Assembly (NCBI GenBank): GCA_965227265.1
Contig: OZ245738.1
Location: forward strand, 2,976,001 to 3,040,000
Length of the DNA: 64,000 bases
DNA from: UBA2336 sp965227265
GTDB lineage: Bacteria > Bacteroidota > Bacteroidia > Cytophagales > Cyclobacteriaceae
Reading direction: 5' to 3'
Shown: one piece after another, positions 1-8,966 of the stretch
Numbering within the stretch: the first letter of the stretch is position 1
Layout of the letters: each line of letters opens with the position of its first letter
Translations under genes and position numbers: made by a program
Notes under the pieces: model-generated
The model's input: only the letters and a program-made list of their open reading frames with translations
The model's database searches: none
Told to the model about the DNA's origin: nothing

Positions 1-385
1 TGATTACTTCGTCATCGGCATCGATAAAGAAAATCTCAGTACCTACTTCGGGTTCAGTAATAGTAATGTCAACTGCTTTAGTGGACACACCGCCTGGTCC
101 GGTTGCAACGAGTGTTACGGTATATGTATCGGCTGCAGTGTACGATTTTGTTGGCGATTCTACTGTTGACGTTGTGCCATCACCGAAACTCCAAAGGTAG
201 GAGGATGCATTTTCAGACGTGTTCGTAAATGTAATAACTTCATCTGTTTCAGCGGTAGTTTTACTAGCCGTAAACGAAGCTGTTGGCTTTGGTTTTCCCT
301 CGTCATCGTCACTACAGGAGTTGATAACCGTTACTACTAAGAGTAGCAGGAAGCATGAAAGGAATACATTAATTTTTGTTTTCAT
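1..385 (-). CDS. PKD-domain surface lipoprotein (3' end outside window)
   Basis: The reading frame opens at an ATG on the minus strand at 385 and stays open to the window edge, so the C-terminus is missing. The first residues form a lipoprotein signal ending in VINSC, followed by an acidic SDDDEGK linker, as in Bacteroidota surface-exposed lipoproteins. A PKD-like domain follows, with SFTASKTTAETDEVITF and the WSFGDG motif. It lies 24 bp downstream of the SusD gene on the same strand, the usual place for the third, accessory surface lipoprotein of a SusCD locus. The substrate cannot be told from the visible part. Confidence 0.8.
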   Translation of the reverse strand, partial: MKTKINVFLSCFLLLLVVTVINSCSDDDEGKPKPTASFTASKTTAETDEVITFTNTSENASSYLWSFGDGTTSTVESPTKSYTAADTYTVTLVATGPGGVSTKAVDITITEPEVGTEIFFIDADDEVI

Positions 386-409
386 ATAGGTTTATTTTAG
401 AGTTACACA

Positions 410-1732
410 TTAATAGCCAGGATTTTGTCCCATACCTGGATTGGTATTAGTTAAGATTTCACTTGCCGGAATAGGGAAAAGTGTTTGATCAGTAACTGTT
501 ACGTTAACAAGCACCGGAATAGCGCGGTCAGTTCTTACCAGATCAAACCATCGTTGGCCTTCAAAGGCAAATTCAACCCAACGTTCCTGCTCAATGGCAG
601 CCAGGAGTTCCGGATACGTATCAGCATCGGTATCCCCTAAGTCAGCCCTTGAGCGGATATCATCAATATCGTCCTGTACCGCTGACAAATTCTGTTCTAG
701 TTTAGCATTTGCTTCTGCACGAATCAAGTACATCTCTGCAAGGCGCAAAACAATAACATTGTCAGCTCCGGTTGCAAGATCATCATACTTAATGGCATAC
801 GGTAATGTTCCGGCAAATGCAATAGAGGCTGTGTACCGGACGTCACCTGATTCGTATGCGTTTACAATGGCTGTAGTTGGAGCAACTTCTCTTCTTCCGT
901 TAAGTGATTTAGGGAAATTATATTCAGCAATGCGATTGCGGCTTAGAATCGTAAAGTCAATTTCAAATATTGATTCTGCGGAACCATCTGCAAAAATTGC
1001 AGCATAATTGCTGAGCAATGTATAGCCACCATCGTCAATAACTTCGGTTGCACTTGCAATGGCTTCATCGTAGGCTTTCATGTACAGATGAACACGCGCC
1101 AGCAGAGCAATGGCAGCATACTTAGAGGCACGTACCTTTAAAGATGACGCAGGAAGATTCGCTGCTGAATATTCGAGATCCTCAACAATTTGTGCATACA
1201 CTACTTCAACCGGATCACGAGCAGGATTAATATCCGCAGTACTTAACGTTGGCTTTGTTTTAACCGGAACGGCACCAAAATAACTCATCAGGTTAAAGTG
1301 GTTAAGCGCCCGTATAAAGTACAATTCACCAAGTGCTAGCTTCTTTTCGTCATCCGACATGTCCGACATATTCGGTACCTGCGCAATTACATTATTTGCG
1401 TCATTGATGCTTTCGTAGGCAGATGCCCATATTCCTAACGCTCCACCATTTTCAGGTAAGATATTGTTATTATCGATCTCACGATAATCACTTGCTGTGC
1501 CGTCTATTGGATTTTCAAGGTTATCAGCTGAAAGGTCGGAGAAGATTAAAAATCCTCTGCCGTAATAGCTTAAATATTGAAACGGGGCATACGACCCTAA
1601 AATTCCTTTTTCAATTGCCACCTTATCTTTAAAAACCTGGCCGGCTTCTATACCGTCATAAGGTTTTACGTCCAGCACATCACAGGCGAAACATGCAGAA
1701 ATTATAAAAATGAGTATGAATATCTTTCTCAT
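410..1732 (-). CDS. SusD/RagB family outer-membrane nutrient-binding lipoprotein
   Basis: A 440-residue SusD/RagB-type lipoprotein. The signal peptide ends in a Cys (about residue 17, SACFAC), so it should be lipid-anchored and exported to the cell surface. The N-terminal half is helical and TPR-like (for example LALGELYFIRALNHFNLMS). The C-terminal half carries the family-typical stretch LRLAEMYLIRAEANAKL and ends with FPIPASEILTNTNPGMGQNPGY, a characteristic SusD tail. SusD proteins act as lids on a SusC transporter and hand over glycans or peptides. The gene starts 5 bp after the SusC stop codon, so the two are co-transcribed. The substrate is not readable from sequence; the neighbouring secreted cyanophycinase suggests a peptide (inference). 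Confidence 0.93.
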   Translation of the reverse strand: MRKIFILIFIISACFACDVLDVKPYDGIEAGQVFKDKVAIEKGILGSYAPFQYLSYYGRGFLIFSDLSADNLENPIDGTASDYREIDNNNILPENGGALGIWASAYESINDANNVIAQVPNMSDMSDDEKKLALGELYFIRALNHFNLMSYFGAVPVKTKPTLSTADINPARDPVEVVYAQIVEDLEYSAANLPASSLKVRASKYAAIALLARVHLYMKAYDEAIASATEVIDDGGYTLLSNYAAIFADGSAESIFEIDFTILSRNRIAEYNFPKSLNGRREVAPTTAIVNAYESGDVRYTASIAFAGTLPYAIKYDDLATGADNVIVLRLAEMYLIRAEANAKLEQNLSAVQDDIDDIRSRADLGDTDADTYPELLAAIEQERWVEFAFEGQRWFDLVRTDRAIPVLVNVTVTDQTLFPIPASEILTNTNPGMGQNPGY

Positions 1733-1737
1733 GTTCT

Positions 1738-4692
1738 TTAGAATTTAAGATTAAGCCCTACTGTAAATGCGCGTGCTTGCGGAAAGGTAAAGAAGTCTGT
1801 TCCGATTTGGTACGTGTCATTACCTCCATAATTTACTTCCGGATCAAGGCCTGTGTAACGGGTAAACGTGAACAAGTTTTGTGTACTGATGTACAACCTA
1901 AGGCTTGATACATGGACTCGCTGCATCAGCTCCCGGTTAAAAGTGTATCCAAGGGTAAGGTTTTTTACGCGCAGGTACGAACCATCTTCGATGAATCGGG
2001 AAGAAACACGCTTATTGTCGGCCGCTACAGGCTCAAGTGTTGCACGCGGAATATCTGTTATATCTCCGGGCTCTCTCCACCGTCTTAACACATCGGTTGT
2101 CTGATTATCCCCGCCTTGAAGTGATTCTAAGAAAAGTCTTGAACCGTTAAATACATCATTACCATACGAGAATTGTAAAAATAAACTCAGGTCAAAACCT
2201 GCGTACGCGAATGTGTTCGTAAAGCCTCCAATGAAATCAGGCTGAGGATTACCTACGATCATACGGTCATCGGTGGTGATTGATCCATCAGAATTTTTAT
2301 CGGCATATACAATGTCACCTGTTGAAGGATTAACCCCAAGCGATTTATAGCTGTAAAAAATTCCCAATGGCTTACCTTCCATTACCCGGTTTCCGCCACG
2401 GCCTACATCATCAATAGGTTGACCGGCATACAGCTTTGTAATTTTATTGCGGTTCGCTGAAAGGTTTAAGTTGGTTGTCCAACGCACAGGACCAAGATCG
2501 TGTGTTGCGCCAATGGTAACTTCTATTCCTTTGTTTTCCATTTGACCAATATTTTCCGCTATTGATCCAAAGCCGGAGTTTGGTGGTATTGGTCGGAATT
2601 GAAGAAGATCCTTTGTTTGCTTGTTGTAATAATCTACGGTAAGTGTAATCTTATCTTCAAACAGACCTACGTCAAGCCCCAAGTCAAACTGAACTGTACT
2701 CTCCCATTTTAAGTCAGGGTTACCCATATTACTCGGATAAACGGTTGGATTACCGAGGTAGGTTCCGGTACCATAAAATGACGCAAACTGAAATGCTCCT
2801 ATTGCATCATTCCCTAACAACCCATAGCTCGCCCTGATCTTAAGCTGAGAAATCTCTTCTATATTATCCTTGATAAAAGATTCTTCACTCAATCTCCAGG
2901 CTGCAGATGCCGCAGGGAAAAAAGCGTTTTTGTTATTAGGGCCAAAGTTGGTTGATGCATCAATCCTTCCTGACACCCCTAGTAAATACTTACCATCAAA
3001 ATTATAGTTGGCTTTACCAAAAAACGACCTGATCCCTTTATCGGAAGCTCCGGCTGTAGGATCAACAAATGTTGAGGCCGAATTTAAATACTGGAGATCA
3101 GGGCTGGCATAATCTTGTCCGCGGATATAAATGTCACGTGTTTGTTTCTTTTCAAAGCTATACCCCAGCAAAAAGTCAAGATTATGCTTGTCGAAAGCTT
3201 TTTCATACTTGAGGATGTTGTTGCTTACTATGTTTACAACATTTGTATACGCTTCAAAGCCCAGGCCATTATACTTTTGACCTTGTATTGTGTTAAACTC
3301 AAAAGCATGTTCCCGTAAGTTATAAAAATCAATGCCCCACTTCGATGTAAAGGTTAGACCTGGTAAGATCTCATACTCCGCAAAAACATTGCCGATACCC
3401 CGATATGTAAAATTTTGGTTGATGGCATCTTTAGCAATGGATACCGGATTAGAATAAGGTCCATCCTGATTATAGGTTCCGTCTTCATTATAAACCGGAT
3501 AAATAGAAGGCATAGAAATTCCATTAGGCAGCGGGCCATGCAATGATGCATCACTCTCAACACGATTTGATTTTGAGTACGTAAGACCAATGCTCATACC
3601 GATCTTAAGTTTACTATTAATCCGTTGGTCAAGATTGGCACGTGCATTAATACGCTCAAAAGAAGTACCGATTAAGATACCGTCCTGCTTAAAATAACTT
3701 CCGGATGCGAAGAATTTTGTGTTATCATTTCCACCGGTAACGGATAGGTCATAGCTTGAAATAGCCGCTGACCGGAAAATCACATCCTGCCAATCCGTAT
3801 TTGGAATATTGGGATTGTTCATGTCAGCTTCGGTAAAAACAGTAGAGTTCGTTAAGTCATTCCGATACTCCATCCATTGCCGCGTATTGAGCATATCAAG
3901 CTTGTGCCATACCTGCTGCACGCCCTGATACGTATTAAAGCTGATAATTGAATTGCCTTTTTTACCCCGCTTTGTATTAATCAATACAACACCATTGGAC
4001 GCACGCGCACCGTAGATAGCAACTGCTGCAGCATCTTTCAAAATACTAAAGGATTCCACTTCGTTCGGGTTTAAATCCGATAAGGCACTTATTCCCTGAC
4101 CTTCATACCCTAATTGAGCGTAGTCGTCTGTTGTAACCGGTATTCCATCAATTACATAAAGCGGCTGGCCTGATCCATAAATCGAAGTTGTTCCACGAAT
4201 GCGGACAGACATTGCTCCACCGGGTGTTCCGGAATTTTGCATTACCTGAACGCCTGAGGCTTGTCCTTGAAGTATTCCATCAATCGAAGAAATCGGCAGA
4301 TCTTTAAGGGCATCCGACTTTACCACTGTTACGGATTCATTGAGCAGCTTTTTATCAACTGTTGTATATCCTGTTATAACTATTTCTGAAAGTTGCCTTA
4401 CATCGGCCTGTAACAACACATCAATCACATCACTGTTGCCAATCGTAACTTCTTGTGTAAGATATCCAATAAACGAAAAGACAAGTGCATTTTCTTGCGG
4501 ACTAACCTCAACCTGATAGGTTCCGTTTTGATCCGAAACAACTCCTTTACTTGTGCCCTTCACAAACACGCTAACTCCGGGCAGGCCTGTTCCATCTTCA
4601 GGATTCGTTACTTTTCCCCGAACAATCCTGTTTTGTGCATAGACGCTACAGGCTAAAAAGGAAAAAATTAAAAACAGTAGAGCTTTCCTCAT
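1738..4692 (-). CDS. SusC/RagA family TonB-linked outer-membrane transporter
   Basis: A 984-residue SusC-like TonB-dependent transporter. After a signal peptide (about residues 1-19) comes a carboxypeptidase-regulatory-like domain (about 22-105, RIVRGKVTNPEDGTGLPGVS), then the plug domain with PLYVIDGIPV and the SusC hallmark AVAIYGARASNGVVLINTKR near residue 225, then a beta-barrel ending in a terminal Phe. There is no N-terminal STN domain, so no sign of anti-sigma signalling. It forms the channel closed by the SusD protein encoded 5 bp downstream. A 57-bp gap separates it from the upstream secreted cyanophycinase, on the same strand, so one transcript over all four genes is likely. Confidence 0.95.
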   Translation of the reverse strand: MRKALLFLIFSFLACSVYAQNRIVRGKVTNPEDGTGLPGVSVFVKGTSKGVVSDQNGTYQVEVSPQENALVFSFIGYLTQEVTIGNSDVIDVLLQADVRQLSEIVITGYTTVDKKLLNESVTVVKSDALKDLPISSIDGILQGQASGVQVMQNSGTPGGAMSVRIRGTTSIYGSGQPLYVIDGIPVTTDDYAQLGYEGQGISALSDLNPNEVESFSILKDAAAVAIYGARASNGVVLINTKRGKKGNSIISFNTYQGVQQVWHKLDMLNTRQWMEYRNDLTNSTVFTEADMNNPNIPNTDWQDVIFRSAAISSYDLSVTGGNDNTKFFASGSYFKQDGILIGTSFERINARANLDQRINSKLKIGMSIGLTYSKSNRVESDASLHGPLPNGISMPSIYPVYNEDGTYNQDGPYSNPVSIAKDAINQNFTYRGIGNVFAEYEILPGLTFTSKWGIDFYNLREHAFEFNTIQGQKYNGLGFEAYTNVVNIVSNNILKYEKAFDKHNLDFLLGYSFEKKQTRDIYIRGQDYASPDLQYLNSASTFVDPTAGASDKGIRSFFGKANYNFDGKYLLGVSGRIDASTNFGPNNKNAFFPAASAAWRLSEESFIKDNIEEISQLKIRASYGLLGNDAIGAFQFASFYGTGTYLGNPTVYPSNMGNPDLKWESTVQFDLGLDVGLFEDKITLTVDYYNKQTKDLLQFRPIPPNSGFGSIAENIGQMENKGIEVTIGATHDLGPVRWTTNLNLSANRNKITKLYAGQPIDDVGRGGNRVMEGKPLGIFYSYKSLGVNPSTGDIVYADKNSDGSITTDDRMIVGNPQPDFIGGFTNTFAYAGFDLSLFLQFSYGNDVFNGSRLFLESLQGGDNQTTDVLRRWREPGDITDIPRATLEPVAADNKRVSSRFIEDGSYLRVKNLTLGYTFNRELMQRVHVSSLRLYISTQNLFTFTRYTGLDPEVNYGGNDTYQIGTDFFTFPQARAFTVGLNLKF

Positions 4693-4749
4693 AAGTAAAA
4701 GGTTTATGTAGAATAAAAAGTTTATCTGAACTAACCAGCAAGCATTCGC

Positions 4750-6747
4750 TTATCGAATCAATTTCAGTGTGTATGTTTTATTATTACTAACTATTGTTAG
4801 GTAATACATGCCATGTGCAAATGATGACAGATCAACAATTTCATGTTGGATGCTTTTCAGCACCTGAAGAACTTTGCCTAATTGATCTGAAACTGTCATT
4901 GTGTAGTTGAACTGTGGAGAGTTTATTCTGACATGAAAAATACCATTCTCAGCCGGATTTGGAAATACTTTCAGCGACAATACTTCTTCTTCAGTCGTTG
5001 CGGTGATTATTTCGGGCATGTAGGGCTCATCTTCAGACGGTTGCGGTGTTCCCGCAACAAGTTGTTCAGTTCCGTTCAGCAAAACATAACGCATTTCTAA
5101 AAATCCTACGTAATCGCGTACTGCGCCTGAACTACTAACAGGTTGCGAAGCAAACGCTGATAGCGTACCTGAATTGACTGCAATTACTGACGTAAACCTT
5201 CCCGTTGATTCCCAATAGTTTTTTCCGCCTTTTTGAAAAAATCTTAGAAAAGTATTTCGATTGAGGTAAATACCATACTTCAATTTATCCGAAACCATAG
5301 CGAACGGAATCGCTGCAGTTGTGTTCTCATAGTAATCCGTTGAAGCAGCATCAAAAGTATTTGACATGATCGCAGAAGTTGGAAGCAATGCAAGACCATC
5401 TTTAAAATTCAATCTGCCATAATATGCTGCATATATGTCGGATAAATGATTTTTAGGAAAAACTTTCCCTGCATAGCGACTATCTTCTCCGACAAATGCT
5501 GTGATCATATTATTCCTTCGAATATGGCCCTTAATCAACAGGCCAGTTGCACCGCCTTCTAGAAAACTAAAAAGTTTTTCATCATCGTTCTCAGCAAACA
5601 ATACTTTCTTGGATTTTCGGATCAGGTTTCTTGTTTCAGCATTACCGTCTTCATTAGACGTTGCTGAAGCCTCCACCACTACAACAAAAGCGCCCAGCGT
5701 ACGAAGATGATCGATTATTGAACCCGCTTCACCTGGTTCTGTTATAACAGTTACAGTGTCGGTTGGCTCGCCTGCATCCTGAATCAAATATGCGAGCATA
5801 GCTGTGTTTGATGACAATCCCTCACTGCCGCTTAAAATAACTTCGTAGTTACCGTTTTCAGCATTTAGTTGGGGAATTAATGAATCCTCCGGACCGTCAA
5901 TAATCTCCAGCGTTTCAAGATTAATACTATTACCATATAATAATTGAGTAACGTGAACCGAGTCGCTGATCACTTTAGTTATTTCGTAGGCAGCAAACTG
6001 ATCAGCATTAAAAAATGAAACTGCCCCGGTTCCGTAAACATAAGCGATGTTATTTTCATCAATGCACAATGCCGTGCGGTCGTCTACACCAATGCCTGTT
6101 AACTTTTCTCCGGTGGTAACAAACCAGTTCGCCATAAAGCCTAAAAGCCGGCCGATTCTGCCACGTTCGGTAAAATGAGTGTCTACTATAAATCCAGGGA
6201 GAAATGGAAGAAAATCATTTCTTAGCGTGATGTCGGAATCTTTAAAATTTTGAAGAACGTCATCCGGATAAACTGAACCTCCGACCGCGGCATAAATCAC
6301 TTTTGATAAGATAGCCATACCAGCCGAAGTTCCACTCATCACACCACCCGCATTAAACTTGTCTACAATTGCGGCTTCGGTTTTAGTGTCCTTGAAATAA
6401 TTATAGTAGTATGATTGGTCCCCGCCTTTAAAAAAGAAAACATCGTATTGCATCAACGAATCATACATGATTTGCTGATCGGCCAAGGCTTTGCTATTGA
6501 TTTTTATATTGTCTGCTTCAAGAGCGCCTAACCCTTTGAAGTAGTCTGGTATAAAATTACTCTCTTCGGTGTAACTGATAACCGCTACTTTTTTATTTTG
6601 AGACTGATTAACTGCCCAGCCGTAAGGCTCATCACTCCAGGAATTTTGATCTTCAGAACCTCCGCCTACCAGCACAAGTTTGCCCTGGGCATGTACAGTG
6701 CTGCACACCAGCATCAGGAAAAGAATAGAATACCAACGCACCGTCAT
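4750..6747 (-). CDS. Secreted cyanophycinase-like S51 peptidase with T9SS sorting domain
   Basis: About 665 residues from the ATG at 6747; an in-frame GTG at 6765 exists but precedes a worse signal peptide. The N-terminal signal peptide ends at VHAQ. The next 280 residues are a peptidase S51/cyanophycinase domain: GKLVLVGGGSED start, FFFKGGDQSYYY, the nucleophile elbow GVMSGTSAGMA (Ser about 141) and DTHFTERGRIGRLLGF with a conserved His. A less recognisable middle region follows, and the last 75 residues (VFPNPAENG to the final TYTLKLIR) are a T9SS type A sorting domain. The protein should be exported to or beyond the cell surface. Intracellular CphB enzymes cut cyanophycin to beta-Asp-Arg; secreted relatives (CphE) do so outside. 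Whether this one uses cyanophycin or another Asp-containing peptide is inference. It is upstream of SusC on the same strand. Confidence 0.85.
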   Translation of the reverse strand: MTVRWYSILFLMLVCSTVHAQGKLVLVGGGSEDQNSWSDEPYGWAVNQSQNKKVAVISYTEESNFIPDYFKGLGALEADNIKINSKALADQQIMYDSLMQYDVFFFKGGDQSYYYNYFKDTKTEAAIVDKFNAGGVMSGTSAGMAILSKVIYAAVGGSVYPDDVLQNFKDSDITLRNDFLPFLPGFIVDTHFTERGRIGRLLGFMANWFVTTGEKLTGIGVDDRTALCIDENNIAYVYGTGAVSFFNADQFAAYEITKVISDSVHVTQLLYGNSINLETLEIIDGPEDSLIPQLNAENGNYEVILSGSEGLSSNTAMLAYLIQDAGEPTDTVTVITEPGEAGSIIDHLRTLGAFVVVVEASATSNEDGNAETRNLIRKSKKVLFAENDDEKLFSFLEGGATGLLIKGHIRRNNMITAFVGEDSRYAGKVFPKNHLSDIYAAYYGRLNFKDGLALLPTSAIMSNTFDAASTDYYENTTAAIPFAMVSDKLKYGIYLNRNTFLRFFQKGGKNYWESTGRFTSVIAVNSGTLSAFASQPVSSSGAVRDYVGFLEMRYVLLNGTEQLVAGTPQPSEDEPYMPEIITATTEEEVLSLKVFPNPAENGIFHVRINSPQFNYTMTVSDQLGKVLQVLKSIQHEIVDLSSFAHGMYYLTIVSNNKTYTLKLIR

Positions 6748-6905
6748 CAACGCAAAATATCCCACTCTTTCACCAAAGTTCCTACGAAAACTTTATAGAT
6801 AAATCGCTTCGCGAAGAAGTACGGTGGGTATTTTCCACCACACCTAACCTTAAAAAATGCTTTAAAAATTAAATTTTGGACATGGTTTACTTTTTGTCAC
6901 AAAAA

Positions 6906-7073
6906 ATGCAAACGTTATCAAGCATGACAACAGCAACTTTACCAGCAAATACGAGTGCACAAACCGAACGTTCGGTTAACAATGTTGTTCAATCGGCCAT
7001 TAAGCTAAAAGCAACAACGGCTGCCGTATGTGGGTCGGCCTTGAAACGCTGGAGCATTGTCTGGTCGAATTAG
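6906..7073 (+). CDS. Small hypothetical protein (55 aa)
   Basis: A short open frame in an otherwise gene-free 308-bp gap. Possible starts are a TTG at 6876 and ATGs at 6882, 6906 and 6924; 6906 is a compromise. The product is Thr/Ala/Ser-rich at the N-terminus (MTTATLPANTSAQTER) and ends KRWSIVWSN, with a single Cys. There is no membrane segment or known motif. The stop codon abuts the stop codon of the convergent DUF2214 gene at 7074. It may be a real small protein or a chance frame. Confidence 0.35.
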   Translation: MQTLSSMTTATLPANTSAQTERSVNNVVQSAIKLKATTAAVCGSALKRWSIVWSN

Positions 7074-7520
7074 TTATCCGAAAAAGCCAATGCCGCGCGA
7101 CATGAGCCCGGCCAGCATCGGAATAATGAACAGAATTAAAAGCTCAAATCTGAGCATCCAGAAAATAATTTTAGGAACGTTTACTGTTTCCGTTTGATCT
7201 CCTTTTCTGTTTTTGATGAAAAAAACGGTTGGGTAAATGGATAACAATCCAACCATTAAAAACAGCGTAATCTTGGTATGGAAAACCCAGTTCTTAGTAT
7301 AATAAATAGCTGGCTTACCAATCCCTCCAAGCCACAAGGTTAATCCTGCCCCGAGAAGTGTCAGGGCTGCTAATCCGTACACAGCATCAATTCGGGCTAA
7401 CCTTCCGATTTCCGCCCGCGTCAGGGTGCTTTTTAACAATAAATGCTCGGAAGCTAGCGTGCCTACAATCGTGAAAATGCTAACGAAGTGTATGTATCGA
7501 AGAAAGAGTTCTAGTGTCAT
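7074..7520 (-). CDS. DUF2214-like four-helix membrane protein
   Basis: 148 residues with four predicted membrane segments (about 8-28, 48-66, 80-104 and 122-142). The N-terminal helix starts LFLRYIHFVSIF and is followed by ASEHLLLK; a His near the N-terminus and conserved short loops resemble the DUF2214/COG3556 family of predicted inner-membrane proteins. The function of that family is not established. The gene is alone on its strand, convergent with a small ORF and divergent from the TonB-like lipoprotein gene. Confidence 0.75.
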   Translation of the reverse strand: MTLELFLRYIHFVSIFTIVGTLASEHLLLKSTLTRAEIGRLARIDAVYGLAALTLLGAGLTLWLGGIGKPAIYYTKNWVFHTKITLFLMVGLLSIYPTVFFIKNRKGDQTETVNVPKIIFWMLRFELLILFIIPMLAGLMSRGIGFFG

Positions 7521-7676
7521 AATTCAAGATTTCTATAAAGATAAAAACTGTGGCGCAGTGTGGATTAAAATCCCCTTTTAAAATCTTGGTTTATCCATTA
7601 CGGCTATGGAGAAGGCTTGAGCGAAATTGGCATTATTCTTACCTGAGTTAACGCAATCAATACAAACGAAAACCTT

Positions 7677-8255
7677 ATGAAAAATATCTTAACCATTTTC
7701 GCGTTCGCTGCTGTGCTTATTTTAACACAGGCTTGTGGACCAAACAAAGAAAAAGTAGAAGCGGCCAGAGCGGCTGCAAAAGCAGATTCTATTCGTGTCG
7801 CAGATAGTGTACGAATGGAGAGAAAATCTCGCATTAAACGTGAACGCGATGAATTTGCTGAACGAAGACGCATTGCTGATGAAGAACGCTCAAAAACGAC
7901 TGTTACCTATAAAGATGCTACTGGCAAAACAGTTTATAATAAAGTCGATGTAATGCCAGAGTTTGGTAGCCAGGAGAAACTTGAGCAATATATTAATGAA
8001 AACATCGATTATCCAACTGCTGCCCGAAACGATAATATAGAAGGAACAGTGTTCGTAGAGTTTGTTGTAGGTGCCGATGGAAAAGTTCGTGATGCTCAGG
8101 TTGCAGAAGCAACCAGCGATGAAGTAAAACAAAATTTCAGTGAAGAAGCCATACGCGTAGTTTCAAATATGCCAACATGGACAGCCGGTACACAAGGCGG
8201 TAAAGCCGTTGACGTACGGGTTAGTTTACCCATTACGTTCCAATCGGAAATGTAA
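7677..8255 (+). CDS. Lipoprotein with C-terminal TonB-like domain
   Basis: 192 residues. A lipoprotein signal peptide ends in LTQAC (Cys20) instead of the usual TonB N-terminal transmembrane anchor. Residues about 24-75 are a highly charged Ala/Arg/Glu-rich helical stretch that may form a coiled coil. Residues about 100-192 match a TonB C-terminal domain (YPTAARNDNIEGTVFVEFVV, ADGKVRDAQV, AIRVVSNMPTWTAG), as in TonB-CTD proteins of Bacteroidota. Because it would be lipid-anchored, energy transduction through ExbBD is doubtful; a structural or scavenged-partner role is possible. A strong terminator lies just downstream. Confidence 0.8.
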   Translation: MKNILTIFAFAAVLILTQACGPNKEKVEAARAAAKADSIRVADSVRMERKSRIKRERDEFAERRRIADEERSKTTVTYKDATGKTVYNKVDVMPEFGSQEKLEQYINENIDYPTAARNDNIEGTVFVEFVVGADGKVRDAQVAEATSDEVKQNFSEEAIRVVSNMPTWTAGTQGGKAVDVRVSLPITFQSEM

Positions 8256-8284
8256 TCCGTAATACTTTTACAGGTTTTTACGGG

Positions 8285-8317
8285 GAAGGCGTGCGATGCA
8301 CGCCTTCTTTGCGTTTT
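8285..8317 (+). terminator. Rho-independent terminator after TonB-like lipoprotein gene
   Basis: A perfect 10-bp stem GAAGGCGTGC/GCACGCCTTC (8285-8294 and 8298-8307) with a 3-nt loop, followed by TTTGCGTTTT. It lies 30 bp after the stop codon at 8255. Confidence 0.85.
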
Positions 8318-8403
8318 AGCCTATCGGTTACTATTCACTTTTCGTGACGATTTAGTGCAAAAGTTTTAGTTATTTTTGATTCTAACTCTTAAACCCTCAG
8401 CGT

Positions 8404-8961
8404 ATGATCATTGTTTTGGTTATTGTCGGTGTCCTGCTCATTATGGGCGTTGCGATTTTCAACAATCTGGTGGGTGCCAGAAATCAAGTTGAAAATGCAT
8501 TCGGCAGCATTGATGTGATGCTAAAAAAACGTTACGATCTGATTCCAAATTTGATCGAAACAGCCAAAGCTTACATGAAGCATGAGAAAGAAACACTCAC
8601 CAGCATCACCGAGCTGCGTACACGAGCTTTATCGTCTGGAATATCAACTGACGAAAAAGTTCAGCTTGAAAACCAGATCAGCGGGATGATGAAGAGTGTA
8701 ATGGTGTCTGTTGAAAATTATCCTGAGTTAAAAGCCAGCGAACAATTTACCATGCTGCAACGCAGCTGGAATGAAACCGAAGAACAGATCTCCGCGGCCC
8801 GCAGAAATTATAATGCTTCGGTTACCGCGTACAATAATGCTGTTGAAAAATTTCCTTCTAACATCTTTGCCTCGATATTCGGTCACAAACGGAAATTTGT
8901 TTTGGAAATTCCTGAAGCTGAACGTCAAAACGTGAGCGCAAAAGCGATGTTTAATTCCTAA
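8404..8961 (+). CDS. lemA: LemA family membrane protein
   Basis: 185 residues with a single N-terminal membrane helix (about 2-22) and the family core NNLVGARNQVENAFGSIDVM followed by LKKRYDLIPNLIETAKAYM, typical of LemA. The rest is a helical bundle, ending with a basic segment (FGHKRKFVLEIPEAERQNV). LemA proteins are anchored with a short outside N-terminus and a helical domain; their molecular role is not settled. The next gene (DUF3137) starts 5 bp downstream. LemA and DUF3137 commonly occur as a pair, so this two-gene operon is a familiar unit. Confidence 0.92.
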   Translation: MIIVLVIVGVLLIMGVAIFNNLVGARNQVENAFGSIDVMLKKRYDLIPNLIETAKAYMKHEKETLTSITELRTRALSSGISTDEKVQLENQISGMMKSVMVSVENYPELKASEQFTMLQRSWNETEEQISAARRNYNASVTAYNNAVEKFPSNIFASIFGHKRKFVLEIPEAERQNVSAKAMFNS

Positions 8962-8966
8962 ACTTT

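Noticed and set aside
1..6747. Idea that this SusCD locus is a glycan PUL with GH97 (10.8 kb) and GH16 (25.4 kb)
   Set aside because: Those enzymes are 4 kb and 19 kb away with unrelated genes and other strands in between; no operon link is visible.
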